From the IMG/VR virus record IMGVR_UViG_3300030061_004364, positions 1-25,593 of that record: a stretch of 25,593 nt of DNA, one strand, 5' to 3'. Under the pieces are notes generated by a model. The model saw only the letters and a list, made by a program, of their open reading frames with translations. It had not been told where the DNA came from and made no database searches. This document shows, piece after piece, positions 1 through 6,639 of the stretch; within the stretch, counting starts at the first letter, position 1; each line of letters starts with the position of its first letter. The position numbers and the translations under genes were made by a program. The stretch comes from a virus.

Positions 1-237
1 CAGAAGTAATACATATAATTCGTCTATGATTCGCCAAAGGATTAATTCATTAATATAAGCAAAGCATAAATACTTAAATAAAGAAATTTAAATAAATATT
101 TTAAAAAAGATTAAGAAAATGTACGAAACTATACTACTCCCTTTAGTTATATGTAAATATAATTTAATTTAATCAAACTAAAACCAGTTTAAGTTCAGTA
201 CCAAACCAGTTCAGTATTCCCCCAAATTTAAAAAAAT

Positions 238-492
238 ATGTTAAATAAAGTAATCAATTTGATAGAATATAATATAATGATTATATTGAGTATATTTATG
301 TTCTGTACTTTAGTAATAGGCCAAATAGATTTAATAACAGGTATATTAATTTATTGTATGTGGTTCTATTTTGGATTCATTTCGTTTCAGAAAGGATACA
401 ACCAAAAAGTAGATGAAGATATGAGGGAATATTATAGAGATTTAGTAGAAGAAGAATATAATAAAGTAAGAGATGAAATCAGTAACAATTAA
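238..492 (+). CDS. Small two-helix membrane protein
   Basis: 84 aa, no family recognised. Residues ~8-28 and ~31-50 are hydrophobic and look like two membrane helices separated by a short Gly/Asp turn. The C-terminal ~35 residues are strongly charged (Asp/Glu/Lys rich, EEEYNKVRDE) and probably cytoplasmic. The start is the first ATG after an A-rich leader; no clear Shine-Dalgarno is seen. Its last 20 bases overlap the next gene, so the two are probably co-translated. The size and topology fit a holin-like or other small phage membrane protein, but nothing specific supports lysis. Confidence 0.6.
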   Translation: MLNKVINLIEYNIMIILSIFMFCTLVIGQIDLITGILIYCMWFYFGFISFQKGYNQKVDEDMREYYRDLVEEEYNKVRDEISNN

Positions 493-655
493 AATTGGAG
501 ACTACGATGTCAAAACAATCGAAGGCATTTTCGATAAAGAGCCTGACTTTAAGGCTAGTGATCCGCGAGACGAGTTGATTGTCGAAATTTTGCGGCAAGT
601 CAAGGATAATCCTAAAATAGATTTAGGTGATGACGATCCGTCTAAAAGTGAATAA
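473..655 (+). CDS. Small acidic hypothetical protein
   Basis: 60 aa, acidic, unrecognised. It overlaps the 3' end of the preceding membrane-protein gene by 20 bases in another frame; an AGTAAGAG stretch just before the ATG could act as a weak Shine-Dalgarno. The C-terminus (DLGDDDPSKSE) is acidic and probably disordered. GC content rises compared with the upstream gene, which supports coding in this frame. Function unknown. Confidence 0.6.
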   Translation: MKSVTIKIGDYDVKTIEGIFDKEPDFKASDPRDELIVEILRQVKDNPKIDLGDDDPSKSE

Positions 656-755
656 AATTATGCCAAATATAGTGCGCCAAATTTATTAAAATTTTTTAGC
701 ATTTAATTGCATTTAATTGCATCGAAATTATGAACGATTTTTTACTAAATATAAT

Positions 756-941
756 ATGGATGACAAGTTTTACTCAAAAGAAATAAATTTAAATAAAAAT
801 TTATTAAAATCTGACAAGAAGAAAAAGCGCAAGCGAGCTGTTAGAAATTTATTAGAATTGCGAGGTCGTCTGTTATTTGAATTACGAACAGCTAAGAACG
901 AAATAAATAATATTCTAAATAACCCAAATTATGAAGAATAA
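756..941 (+). CDS. Small basic hypothetical protein
   Basis: 61 aa from the ATG at 756; the frame is open back to a TTG at 717, which would give 74 aa. Very basic centre (DKKKKRKRAVRNLL) followed by a probable amphipathic helix. Lys/Arg clusters suggest nucleic-acid binding, but no family is recognised. It lies tail to tail with the metalloprotease-like gene, 11 bases apart. The low-complexity AT-rich composition keeps confidence moderate. Confidence 0.45.
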   Translation: MDDKFYSKEINLNKNLLKSDKKKKRKRAVRNLLELRGRLLFELRTAKNEINNILNNPNYEE

Positions 942-952
942 TTTAATAAATA

Positions 953-1225
953 TTACCTGCCAAATTTTTTTAAAATTTTGGTTAACTTCTTCGCAAATAA
1001 GGTAATTTTTTCCTCGTCAGTTCCCCAGAAGAATGCGTGACTCAATTCGTGAATTATTGTTTCGTTGTAATCCTCATCATCTTGATGAGGATTTATTAAA
1101 ATTTTGGCGCGGCCCCCATCTTGGGGAGGATAGCAGATTCCCTCAGCCCCAATTTCTTTTCGAGGCTTGCGTATTTTAACTTCGTACTTCTGTCCCTCGT
1201 AATTAGTGAATCTCATGCTTGACAT
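953..1225 (-). CDS. Mini zinc-metalloprotease-like protein (HExxH)
   Basis: 90 aa. Residues ~55-70 contain IIHELSHAFFWGTDEEK: an HExxH zinc-binding helix followed at a short distance by Glu residues that could supply a third ligand, as in gluzincin or SprT-like/M78-type small metallopeptidases. The N-terminal half is beta-rich (NYEGQKYEVKI, AKILINPHQ), the usual layout before the helix in these families. At 90 aa it is much shorter than typical SprT proteins. The start could be ATG 1225 or the internal ATG at 1216. It is divergent from the gene at 1318. The substrate is unknown; the zinc motif is clear, the subfamily is inference. Confidence 0.65.
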   Translation of the reverse strand: MSSMRFTNYEGQKYEVKIRKPRKEIGAEGICYPPQDGGRAKILINPHQDDEDYNETIIHELSHAFFWGTDEEKITLFAKKLTKILKKFGR

Positions 1226-1281
1226 ATTAATATAATATTACACATAACAATTTATTAAAAAAATATTTTTTAAAAAAAAGT

Positions 1282-1310
1282 TTGACATGAGGCGTTGTAA
1301 ACCCTATTAT
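1282..1310 (+). promoter_or_regulatory. Promoter, leaderless, for the gene at 1318
   Basis: TTGACA (1282-1287), 17 bp spacer, TATTAT (1305-1310). The ATG follows only 7 bases after the -10 box, so transcription should start at or next to the start codon (leaderless mRNA). Confidence 0.75.
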
Positions 1311-1317
1311 ATTTCGC

Positions 1318-1587
1318 ATGGCCAAGGTCACATATAATAAAGACGGTACTCCACGCAAGCAAGGGAGTGGCCGAAAAAAAGGTAGTAATAGTTTACTTGA
1401 TACAACATTAGGCGAATTAATCTCCGCTGGACTTACTAATGATGACATTGTTGTTGTTGGTAGAAAATGGCATGAGGAGAAATTTAAAAAAATTATTGAC
1501 ACTCGCACTATAATAAACGATAATACTTCTTCTGCTACGGATGCAGTTGAGGAAAAAATCGCATACAAACTGACAACATTTAATTAA
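1318..1587 (+). CDS. Hypothetical protein, first gene of the RuvB-like operon
   Basis: 89 aa. The N-terminus has a basic, Gly/Ser-rich stretch (PRKQGSGRKKGSNS) like the AT-hook or flexible tails of small DNA-associated proteins; the rest is mixed alpha/beta. No family recognised. A good sigma70-like promoter ends 7 bases before the ATG. The stop is separated by one base from the start of the AAA+ ATPase, so the two genes are almost certainly co-transcribed and translationally coupled. A role as partner of the ATPase in DNA processing is inference from position only. Confidence 0.7.
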   Translation: MAKVTYNKDGTPRKQGSGRKKGSNSLLDTTLGELISAGLTNDDIVVVGRKWHEEKFKKIIDTRTIINDNTSSATDAVEEKIAYKLTTFN

Positions 1588-1588
1588 T

Positions 1589-2536
1589 ATGGAAATACCA
1601 TTTGCTGAACTGTATGGACAAAACAATGTTAAAAAGCGTTTATCTTTTTATTTAAAAGCATTTAGCAAAACAAGTTTATGTCCGTTTTTGCTATTAGTTG
1701 GTGCTAAAGGATTGGGTAAAACAGAATTTGCCCGACAATTTGGCGGCAACCTGAAGAATAGGGATGGTCGTAATCGACCATTTCTTGAGCTTAACTGCTC
1801 TACAATTAAAAATTTGGAGGGATTCTTCGACCAGATTTTTATTCCGCTCATCATGGATGCTGAGATTACGGTACTATTTGACGAGGCACATGAGTTGCCC
1901 AAGGATGTTACCAATGCCTTTCTCACTATCTTTAATACCGAACGAGGTCATACTCGCGACTTCCGTTGGCGTGATGGAGAATATCCATTTAACTTTAAAC
2001 AGCAAACTTTTTTATTTGCTACTACTGAGCCAGACAAGCTGTTCGCACCACTCAAGGACAGATTGACTACGGTAGATTTCGAGGATTACACTTCATCTGA
2101 GTTAGGGCAAATTCTTAAATCTCAGGTCGAGGAGATTTCCTTTGAGGATGAGGCGTTGTTGGAGTTGGCTAAAACGAGTCGAGGCAATGCGCGTGATTGT
2201 GTTAAGGTAGCCAAGGAACTGGTTAATTGGTGCGCGTCCTACGATAAAAAGATTTTTCGTGTAGAGGACTTCCATCAATTTTGCGATGACTTGGGTATCA
2301 ATCCACTTGGAGTTAGCCACATTGAGAAGAAGGTATTATCCATTCTTCGTCGTGATGGCCAAGCATCCTTGCAGGAATTGTGCGCCAAGACAGGCTTGAG
2401 TCGTACTGCGATTCAACGTGACGTTGAACTTTATTTGATGAAGAAAAGTCTTATTAAGATTGATGGCAAGCGGCACATTACCAAGGAAGGGAGCGACTAT
2501 ATAGATCAAGATGTCAAGTCAAAAACAGCAGCGTAA
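1589..2536 (+). CDS. RuvB-like AAA+ ATPase with C-terminal winged helix
   Basis: 315 aa. Walker A GAKGLGKTE (~res 39-47), Walker B VLFDEAHEL (~95-103), sensor 1 ATTEP (~144-148), an arginine-finger segment LKDRL (~155-159) and sensor 2 RGNARD (~198-203). The C-terminal ~70 residues after GINPLG form a winged helix (LQELCAKTGLSRTAIQRDVE.YLMKKSLI), the same order as the RuvB branch-migration motor (AAA large, AAA small, winged helix). It is slightly shorter than bacterial RuvB (~335 aa). No RuvA or RuvC is visible in the window. It probably acts on branched DNA in phage recombination or replication; another AAA+ clamp-loader-like role cannot be excluded. It is coupled to the upstream gene (1 base apart). 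Confidence 0.85.
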   Translation: MEIPFAELYGQNNVKKRLSFYLKAFSKTSLCPFLLLVGAKGLGKTEFARQFGGNLKNRDGRNRPFLELNCSTIKNLEGFFDQIFIPLIMDAEITVLFDEAHELPKDVTNAFLTIFNTERGHTRDFRWRDGEYPFNFKQQTFLFATTEPDKLFAPLKDRLTTVDFEDYTSSELGQILKSQVEEISFEDEALLELAKTSRGNARDCVKVAKELVNWCASYDKKIFRVEDFHQFCDDLGINPLGVSHIEKKVLSILRRDGQASLQELCAKTGLSRTAIQRDVELYLMKKSLIKIDGKRHITKEGSDYIDQDVKSKTAA

Positions 2537-2702
2537 GCATATCGAGGATATGCGGAGAGAGGTCGTGGAGCTTTGCTCCACGACCTCTAGCAAGGTGAGT
2601 ATTTCCCGTATGTGGGAAGCGGCAACCGGCAACATGACACTCAATAATTGCGAAGATTCTGAATATGTCAATGTAATAATATATAATAAGCCGGATAAGT
2701 AA
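2511..2702 (+). CDS. Small hypothetical protein overlapping the ATPase gene
   Basis: 63 aa, unrecognised. Its ATG lies 26 bases inside the 3' end of the RuvB-like gene in another frame. The N-terminal third is charged and helical (KQQRKHIEDMRREVVEL); Met and Trp then occur in a segment like a small DNA-binding fold (SISRMWEAATG). A perfect 14-bp inverted repeat lies inside the reading frame, so part of the sequence may be constrained as a hairpin rather than as protein. Coding is plausible because of the operon position, but unproven. Confidence 0.45.
   Translation: MSSQKQQRKHIEDMRREVVELCSTTSSKVSISRMWEAATGNMTLNNCEDSEYVNVIIYNKPDK
2558..2588. repeat. Perfect 14-bp inverted repeat
   Basis: AGAGGTCGTGGAGC, a TTT loop, then its exact reverse complement GCTCCACGACCTCT. 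No T-tract follows, so it is not a classic intrinsic terminator. It sits 22 bases after the RuvB-like stop codon, inside a possible overlapping gene. It could be an mRNA-stabilising hairpin, an operator, or a cruciform substrate. Confidence 0.8.
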
Positions 2703-2829
2703 TACGATTGTAAATAATAAAAAGCTAAATAAGTAAAAGCTAAATAAATAAATACTAAATAAATAATTGTAAATAATAAAATCGTAAATAAGTAATCTAT
2801 AAATAATATAAATATAAATAAGCTAAATA
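2703..2829. repeat. AT-rich TAAATAA-type degenerate tandem repeat
   Basis: About 127 bp made almost only of variations on (G/C)TAAATAA and TGTAAATAATAAAA. The repeats put stop codons in several frames, so it is not coding. It lies between the RuvB-like operon and its terminator. A shorter stretch of the same type occurs at 7046-7102; both lie beside a GC-rich palindromic element. Possible uses are an easily melted region or a replication/transcription spacer. Confidence 0.75.
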
Positions 2830-2857
2830 AAGGCATTTTAAAAAGTGCCTTATTTTT
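2830..2857 (+). terminator. Intrinsic terminator of the RuvB-like operon
   Basis: AGGCATTTT / AAAAGTGCCT stem (2831-2850) followed by TATTTTTTT on the + strand. It ends the + strand transcript before the convergent gp88-like gene. Confidence 0.75.
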
Positions 2858-2879
2858 TTGCATTTTCTTGCATTATTTG

Positions 2880-2928
2880 CTTGACACCTAACCGCGCGCG
2901 GCGTGCCCGCCTGACGTTAGACGTCAAG
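2880..2928. repeat. GC-rich palindromic element, copy 1
   Basis: Left arm CTTGACACCTAACC, GC-only core, right arm GACGTTAGACGTCAAG. First of nine copies of a family with ~13-bp complementary arms around a ~22-bp core rich in GCCCGCC. It is placed between two convergent genes, right after the + strand terminator and 8 bases before the stop of the gp88-like gene. Confidence 0.85.
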
Positions 2929-2935
2929 CTTATTA

Positions 2936-3565
2936 TTAATGTTTTTTATAGTTGATGTTGTCAACCGAACCGTCCCAACAGGCCCGACAGTCGGCGCACT
3001 CGTTGCCCTGCTCAGAAGCGGGACAATTAAAGCCTTCAGGAGAAACACCGCTCGTTGTTAATCCTAATTTTTTTGCCAATTGAGTTGGCGGCTTTCCGTC
3101 CACCATATAAGCCGACAGCCTTATAGTTAAATTCTTTGGGACTTTAGCAAACTGCATCCACTCGCGCACAAAACTATATTCTCTTGTGGGCAACCAAAAT
3201 TTAATATCAGGTAATTGCCTTGCAATCTCTGCTATTTTTTCCAAATGCCAGACGCCTTGAACGTCGCCGCTATCGTGCCAGCGAAAATGACCGCTCTTCT
3301 CTTGCTTGCCAATAAGAAAAACCATTTTGTCCACCCAATGTAAACTGCTTAATGACCTTAACCGTTTTTCCATTGCTGCAATAACATTAGGAAAGACATA
3401 GCGGCCTTTTTTAGCGTAGCAAATCGAACAAATTGAATTAACTATTTTTGCTAATTTACTTCCGGTGATGCAATCTTTTGCCGGTGTACTGTATCCATGG
3501 CCCGGCATTTTTGATGGCTTGGACAGTGAACCGACTTCCTCTTTAACTTGTTTAATCGTCATCAT
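2936..3565 (-). CDS. Phage gp88-like protein
   Basis: 209 aa. It resembles the phage 'gene product 88' family: an N-terminal region with clustered cysteines (CITGSKLAKIVNSICSICYAKKG, ~res 32-54), a central RWHDSGDVQ motif (~95-103), W/R-rich LPTREYSF and a C-terminal Cys cluster (CPAS...CADCRAC, ~181-196) that could bind metal or an Fe-S cluster. Biochemical function is not established for this family. The start is ATG-ATG; the first is used here. Its promoter overlaps the stop codon of the upstream minus-strand gene. The start context GTTATGATGAC recurs at the gene starting at 11783. Confidence 0.75.
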   Translation of the reverse strand: MMTIKQVKEEVGSLSKPSKMPGHGYSTPAKDCITGSKLAKIVNSICSICYAKKGRYVFPNVIAAMEKRLRSLSSLHWVDKMVFLIGKQEKSGHFRWHDSGDVQGVWHLEKIAEIARQLPDIKFWLPTREYSFVREWMQFAKVPKNLTIRLSAYMVDGKPPTQLAKKLGLTTSGVSPEGFNCPASEQGNECADCRACWDGSVDNINYKKH

Positions 3566-3577
3566 AACAACAAAAAA

Positions 3578-3606
3578 AATTTAACAGCTATCAGGCTAAA
3601 TGTCAA
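3578..3606 (-). promoter_or_regulatory. Promoter for the gp88-like gene
   Basis: On the minus strand TTGACA (3606-3601), 17 bp, TAAATT (3583-3578), then 12 bases to the first ATG. The -35 box overlaps the stop codon of the gene upstream. The leader would be only a few bases. Confidence 0.65.
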
Positions 3607-3857
3607 TCCTCATTGCCAAATATCTTAGCCCACCCTTTCGGACTAGTACCCGACATAACAAACTCTCGTTGCTCTGCATCCAAAGAACGTAAAGCGTCTT
3701 GAATAGGCAGGCCTTGGTTCAAGTCAAACAATTCCGCTCCCGAGATTGTTACTGTGTACGGTTCCCCCGTTACTCGGCATGGGCCTGTGAAAGTATAAGT
3801 ACCTTCATTGTGATTCTGCGTATAAGTGCAGTTAGTATTAATGTATCTATCGCTCAT
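3603..3857 (-). CDS. Small conserved phage-type protein (SGTSPKGWAKIFG motif)
   Basis: 84 aa from ATG 3857; a TTG at 3869 is in frame but falls in the -10 box, so the ATG is preferred. N-terminal half beta-rich (CTYTQNHNEGTYTFTGPCRVTGEPYTVTI), then a helical segment LFDLNQGLPIQDALRSLDAEQREFVMSG ending in SPKGWAKIFG. Phage and plasmid proteins ending in 'EREFLxSGxSPxxWxxxFG' are common and of unknown function; this matches that pattern. It is transcribed from its own near-leaderless promoter toward the gp88-like gene. Confidence 0.7.
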   Translation of the reverse strand: MSDRYINTNCTYTQNHNEGTYTFTGPCRVTGEPYTVTISGAELFDLNQGLPIQDALRSLDAEQREFVMSGTSPKGWAKIFGNED

Positions 3858-3867
3858 AACTTTTAAC

Positions 3868-3896
3868 AAAATACCACAGACGTTAAGCTAAGTCAA
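3868..3896 (-). promoter_or_regulatory. Near-leaderless promoter for the gene starting at 3857
   Basis: Minus strand TTGACT (3896-3891), 17 bp, TATTTT (3873-3868), 10 bases, then GTTATG. Same geometry as the promoters between 7.3 and 11 kb. The palindromic element copy 2 lies 26 bp upstream across an A/T tract. Confidence 0.75.
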
Positions 3897-3921
3897 TAAT
3901 TTTTTTTTAAAAAAATTATTG

Positions 3922-3970
3922 ATTGACACCTAACGTGAAACGGGCGGCCCGCTGGCCGTTAGATGTCAAG
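3922..3970. repeat. GC-rich palindromic element, copy 2
   Basis: Arms ATTGACACCTAACG and CGTTAGATGTCAAG with a core containing CGGGCGGCCCG, which can form an inner stem. It lies between two divergent promoters, with a terminator-like hairpin on its right side. Confidence 0.9.
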
Positions 3971-3973
3971 GAA

Positions 3974-4002
3974 AAAAAAACTTTCCTTTGGAAAGTTTTT
4001 TT
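3974..4002. terminator. Terminator-like hairpin beside element copy 2
   Basis: A-run, CTTTCC TTT GGAAAG (3981-3995), T-run: symmetrical, so it could stop transcription in both directions. It is odd because the flanking genes are divergent and there is no local transcript to end; it may insulate the two promoters. Confidence 0.7.
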
Positions 4003-4012
4003 AAAAAAACCA

Positions 4013-4040
4013 TTGACGGGACGTTTCATGTCTGTATGAT
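4013..4040 (+). promoter_or_regulatory. Leaderless promoter for the gene at 4047
   Basis: TTGACG (4013-4018), 16 bp, TATGAT (4035-4040), only 6 bases to ATG 4047. Transcription should begin at the start codon. Confidence 0.75.
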
Positions 4041-4046
4041 GGGGGT

Positions 4047-5054
4047 ATGGCAATACTTTGCTTGAACGAAACAAAAGCAGTCATGCGAGGAATGGTATCG
4101 AAGGCATACGCCGTTTGGGCCAAGACATTAATTAAGATTACTCGCACTCGTAACGGCATTGCATCCAAAGCAGAGGACGCAACTGTTTATACTTTACCGT
4201 CTACTGTTTGGGAATTGGAGCAGCAAGTCGCGATGGATAGTAATTTCGTTACTCGTATTGGTTTATCTTATGATGTTTCATTACATAGTTTTGAGTCTAA
4301 TCAAGAGAAGTATATCTCTCAAGATAAGACTAGGACGTTTATGTTAAACGACAAAACAATTTATCCTAATTTCATTTTTTCATATCATAATGATTTCATT
4401 CATGCAAACCGTGACGCTAAAAGGAATTTTTTTGCTTGGTTTGACTTTTGCGGTATTCCTACACAAGACAAGCTGGACGTTGTACTTGACCACAAAAATT
4501 TTGTCAGCAATAGCGTAGTCTTTGTAACTTTTGCGTGCAAGTGGAGAAGAAGGGATAGTGTTCCTGCTGAGTTGATTGATGATGTTAGTTCGGGTGATGG
4601 GTTAGCGGCTGAGTATGCAACCGATGCTGTGGAAAAGTATTTGAACAAGCGCACAGGTAATCGGGTAAAAGTTTTTGCATCTGTGGAGTATCTTGGCCCC
4701 GGAACTACTGACCCACGCAAGAAAACCCGTATGATGACTATTGGTTTGAGTAATTGCCGTGAGATACTAGAAGAAAAGCCGACACGGATACGTATTGGTT
4801 CAATTACGCCCCAGCCAGCAAAGAAGAAGCAAGATGCGAAAAAAATTACGGGTAAGGTGACTCGACAGAAAGCGCATCCTAATATATTTGATTCTCTTGA
4901 CAGCAAGGAAGATACTCTGTATAGTGATCTGATGAGTTGTAAGTTCACGCGCTCTGAGTTGATGGAAAAATATAATTGTAGCTCACGTGCAGTTTCCGCA
5001 CGGTTGGCATGGGCCAAACGATACGGTGAAACAAAAGTTGGTTACAGAGCTTGA
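4047..5054 (+). CDS. Unknown protein, possible methyltransferase-like fold with C-terminal HTH
   Basis: 335 aa. Not confidently recognised. Residues ~105-175 read YPNFIFSYHNDFIHANRD...FAWFDFCGIP...VVFVTFACKWRR: an acidic/aromatic turn (DFCG) between hydrophobic strands, similar in layout to the catalytic DY-C-G turn of some Rossmann-type methyltransferase-like proteins of phages and plasmids. Residues ~240-285 are basic and linker-like (PAKKKQDAKKITGK). The C-terminus (TRSELMEKYNCSSRAVSARLAWAKRYG) looks like a helix-turn-helix. A DNA-acting role is inferred. GC content is higher than in the flanking AT-rich regions. Its mRNA is predicted to be leaderless. Confidence 0.75.
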   Translation: MAILCLNETKAVMRGMVSKAYAVWAKTLIKITRTRNGIASKAEDATVYTLPSTVWELEQQVAMDSNFVTRIGLSYDVSLHSFESNQEKYISQDKTRTFMLNDKTIYPNFIFSYHNDFIHANRDAKRNFFAWFDFCGIPTQDKLDVVLDHKNFVSNSVVFVTFACKWRRRDSVPAELIDDVSSGDGLAAEYATDAVEKYLNKRTGNRVKVFASVEYLGPGTTDPRKKTRMMTIGLSNCREILEEKPTRIRIGSITPQPAKKKQDAKKITGKVTRQKAHPNIFDSLDSKEDTLYSDLMSCKFTRSELMEKYNCSSRAVSARLAWAKRYGETKVGYRA

Positions 5055-5079
5055 CTCAGTGCTTTTCAGGGAGTATATT
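5051..5079 (+). promoter_or_regulatory. Leaderless promoter for the 24-aa peptide
   Basis: TTGACT (5051-5056, overlapping the stop codon of the previous gene), 17 bp, TATATT (5074-5079), 8 bases to ATG 5088. Confidence 0.65.
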
Positions 5080-5087
5080 ATCCCCTG

Positions 5088-5162
5088 ATGTACGTGGCAT
5101 TATTATTGCTGGGTTCGTTATTATTCGCGATACTATGTAGCATTAAAAAAGGAGATGAATAA
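5088..5162 (+). CDS. 24-aa single-pass membrane peptide
   Basis: MYVALLLLGSLLFAILCSIKK followed by GDE: one hydrophobic helix (~res 2-18) with a positively charged end, the form of phage micro-membrane proteins. The case for a real gene is the dedicated promoter 8 bases before the ATG and the same near-leaderless geometry as neighbouring genes. Function unknown; a regulator of a membrane complex or a holin-like peptide is conceivable. It was found by reading the sequence, not by length. Confidence 0.5.
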   Translation: MYVALLLLGSLLFAILCSIKKGDE

Positions 5163-5176
5163 ATTGAAGAAAATTA

Positions 5177-5205
5177 TTGACATACGATTTAGGATGGGAT
5201 ATATT
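5177..5205 (+). promoter_or_regulatory. Promoter upstream of the gene at 5292
   Basis: TTGACA (5177-5182), 17 bp, TATATT (5200-5205). Unlike its neighbours it would give a leader of about 80 bases before ATG 5292, ending in an AAAGGA Shine-Dalgarno-like site. Confidence 0.7.
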
Positions 5206-5291
5206 TTCCGCGTCGGGTGCATAAAGGAGCATTCGGTGCTGGGCGCGTGCCTCATGACAATAACCTCGCAAACGAAAGGAAGCTTACTTCT

Positions 5292-5510
5292 ATGAAGTTG
5301 ACACAAGCAGAAACATCGTTGATTCAATTCCTACGCAAGGAGGGGCGCAAGTCCATCAGCGTAACCCAGACCTCAGGTCGGGGGAATTCAATCCGTGCCG
5401 CCATTCGCTCCGGTCGGAGCAAGGCTGCAGTTCGCCGTCAGTTCAAGCTGACGGATTACGAGTACCGTGGCCATAAGGCTGCCGTAACTCGGATGAGCAA
5501 CGGCAATTAA
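5292..5510 (+). CDS. Small basic protein, possibly DNA-binding
   Basis: 72 aa from ATG 5292; the frame is open to a GTG at 5217, but the AAAGGA just upstream and the better composition favour 5292. Basic throughout (RKEGRK, RSGRSKAAVRRQFK, RGHKAAVTR); the middle part could be a helix-turn-helix. Codons are GC-richer than the flanking AT-rich DNA. No family recognised. It has its own promoter with an 80-base leader and is followed by two strong hairpins and a terminator. Confidence 0.65.
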   Translation: MKLTQAETSLIQFLRKEGRKSISVTQTSGRGNSIRAAIRSGRSKAAVRRQFKLTDYEYRGHKAAVTRMSNGN

Positions 5511-5530
5511 GCCTATTGCTCGGTCTCTCA

Positions 5531-5592
5531 CTCTTCCCTCAGGAATTTGCTAGCCATCCTGAGGGGAGAGGTTGTTGGGCTCCAGTGGGAGC
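5531..5592 (+). other. Two tandem stem-loops downstream of the gene at 5292
   Basis: First stem 5531-5544 / 5557-5570 (CTCTTCCCTCAGGA with its partner, 14 pairs including one G-T, 12-base loop); second stem GCTCC/GGAGC at 5579-5592. Neither is followed by a T-tract. They lie in the 3' untranslated part between the stop (5510) and the terminator at 5656 and may protect the mRNA or belong to a small RNA. No gene is seen in 5511-5835. Confidence 0.6.
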
Positions 5593-5655
5593 GTTACTAA
5601 TATAATCGTTATTTTTGTTTAGCGTGGGCGCTTGGGTGTTTGTACTGTTGATGAA

Positions 5656-5683
5656 AACCCCTCCCGTAAGGGAGGGGTTTTTT
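5656..5683 (+). terminator. Intrinsic terminator
   Basis: AACCCCTCCC GTAA GGGAGGGGTT then T-run. Almost identical to the terminator at 6967-6996; both run directly into a palindromic element, so terminator plus element appear to have been duplicated as one unit. Confidence 0.9.
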
Positions 5684-5733
5684 CTTGACAACCTAACGCC
5701 GGCCGGCCGGCCCGCGACCCGTTAGATGTCAAG
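5684..5733. repeat. GC-rich palindromic element, copy 3
   Basis: Arms CTTGACAACCTAACG and CGTTAGATGTCAAG; core of repeated CCGG. Terminators abut it on both sides (5656-5683 and 5736-5761). Confidence 0.9.
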
Positions 5734-5735
5734 GG

Positions 5736-5761
5736 AAAAATGCACCTGCGGTGCATTTTTT
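5736..5761. terminator. Bidirectional terminator hairpin
   Basis: AAAAATGCACC TGC GGTGCATTTTT: perfect stem with A-run and T-run, able to act in both directions, immediately right of element copy 3. Confidence 0.8.
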
Positions 5762-5798
5762 TATGTGTAAATTATTTTAACCTATAGTGTTTTTTTTG

Positions 5799-5827
5799 TT
5801 GCGTTTTATCTTTAACTAGTGCATAAT
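5799..5827 (+). promoter_or_regulatory. Putative promoter for the DUF932 gene
   Basis: TTGCGT (5799-5804), 17 bp, CATAAT (5822-5827), 14 bases to ATG 5842. Weaker than the others. Confidence 0.5.
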
Positions 5828-5841
5828 TTTCTCAGTTGGCA

Positions 5842-6639
5842 ATGAGGTCAACACCCTATCAAAAAAATATGACAGGATTAATGTTACACTGCGGGGCGAA
5901 CCGAGTCGAGTACGGCGAAGTTCAAGAGACCGTTACGCCTGAGGCAACTCGGACGCATACGCCTATCCCCCATTCCCACCTCGTTGATTTAGTTCACGAT
6001 GGCTTGGGGCGTGCTGGTATGAGGATTCTTGAGGAATCTCATGCCCTCACTCACGATGCAAATCGGTACTTCGGTTTGTTTCGCGTTGGTACGGGTTCTG
6101 ATGAATCCGGTAAGGATTACGGTGCAGTCATGGGATTGCGTAATTCACACGACAAAACTTTTCCATCTGCGCTTGCGTTTGGTGCGAATGTTTTTGTTTG
6201 CGATAACTTGTCCTTCATGGGCGAGGTGAAGTTCGGGCGTAAGCACACCACTCATATTCTTCGGGATTTGCCGAAAGTGGTGTCACGCACGATTGGCAAG
6301 CTGGGTGATGCTTGGGGTTTACAAGAAAAGCGTTTCGACGCTTATCGTGATCGCGAGCTTTCCCGCTCTGAAGCGCACGATGATATCATCGAAGCGTTCC
6401 GCGCTGGTGCTTGTACTAGCACGCAGATCAAGAAGGTGGTTGACCAATGGCACGCGCCAAACCATCATGAGTTCAAACCACGTAATTCGTGGTCATTGTT
6501 TAATGCCTTCACGGAGGTATTGAAGGGTAACTTGAATGAGTTGCCAAAACGGACGCAAGCCCTACATGGTTTCATGGACGGTCGGTGTGGGTTGAAGCTG
6601 GAGCTTAATCGCCCAGCCGATGTGGTAGTTACCGCATAA
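5842..6639 (+). CDS. DUF932 family protein
   Basis: 265 aa from ATG 5842 (a TTG two codons earlier and an ATG at 5869 are alternatives). It matches DUF932 proteins of phages and plasmids: MLHCGANRVEY near the start, TPEATRTHTPIPHSHLVDLV (~res 33-52), the central ALAFGANVFVCDNLSF (~112-127) with the typical 'G..VFVCDN..F' signature, and a helical C-terminal half with WSLFNAFTEVLK. Family function is unsettled; members occur beside anti-restriction and replication genes of mobile elements. Length is usual. It ends in a UUCG-capped terminator. Confidence 0.85.
   Translation: MRSTPYQKNMTGLMLHCGANRVEYGEVQETVTPEATRTHTPIPHSHLVDLVHDGLGRAGMRILEESHALTHDANRYFGLFRVGTGSDESGKDYGAVMGLRNSHDKTFPSALAFGANVFVCDNLSFMGEVKFGRKHTTHILRDLPKVVSRTIGKLGDAWGLQEKRFDAYRDRELSRSEAHDDIIEAFRAGACTSTQIKKVVDQWHAPNHHEFKPRNSWSLFNAFTEVLKGNLNELPKRTQALHGFMDGRCGLKLELNRPADVVVTA

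Noticed and set aside
4400-5017. 205-aa open frame on the minus strand
   Set aside because: Antisense to the 335-aa gene, which has a strong promoter and good composition; no start signal.
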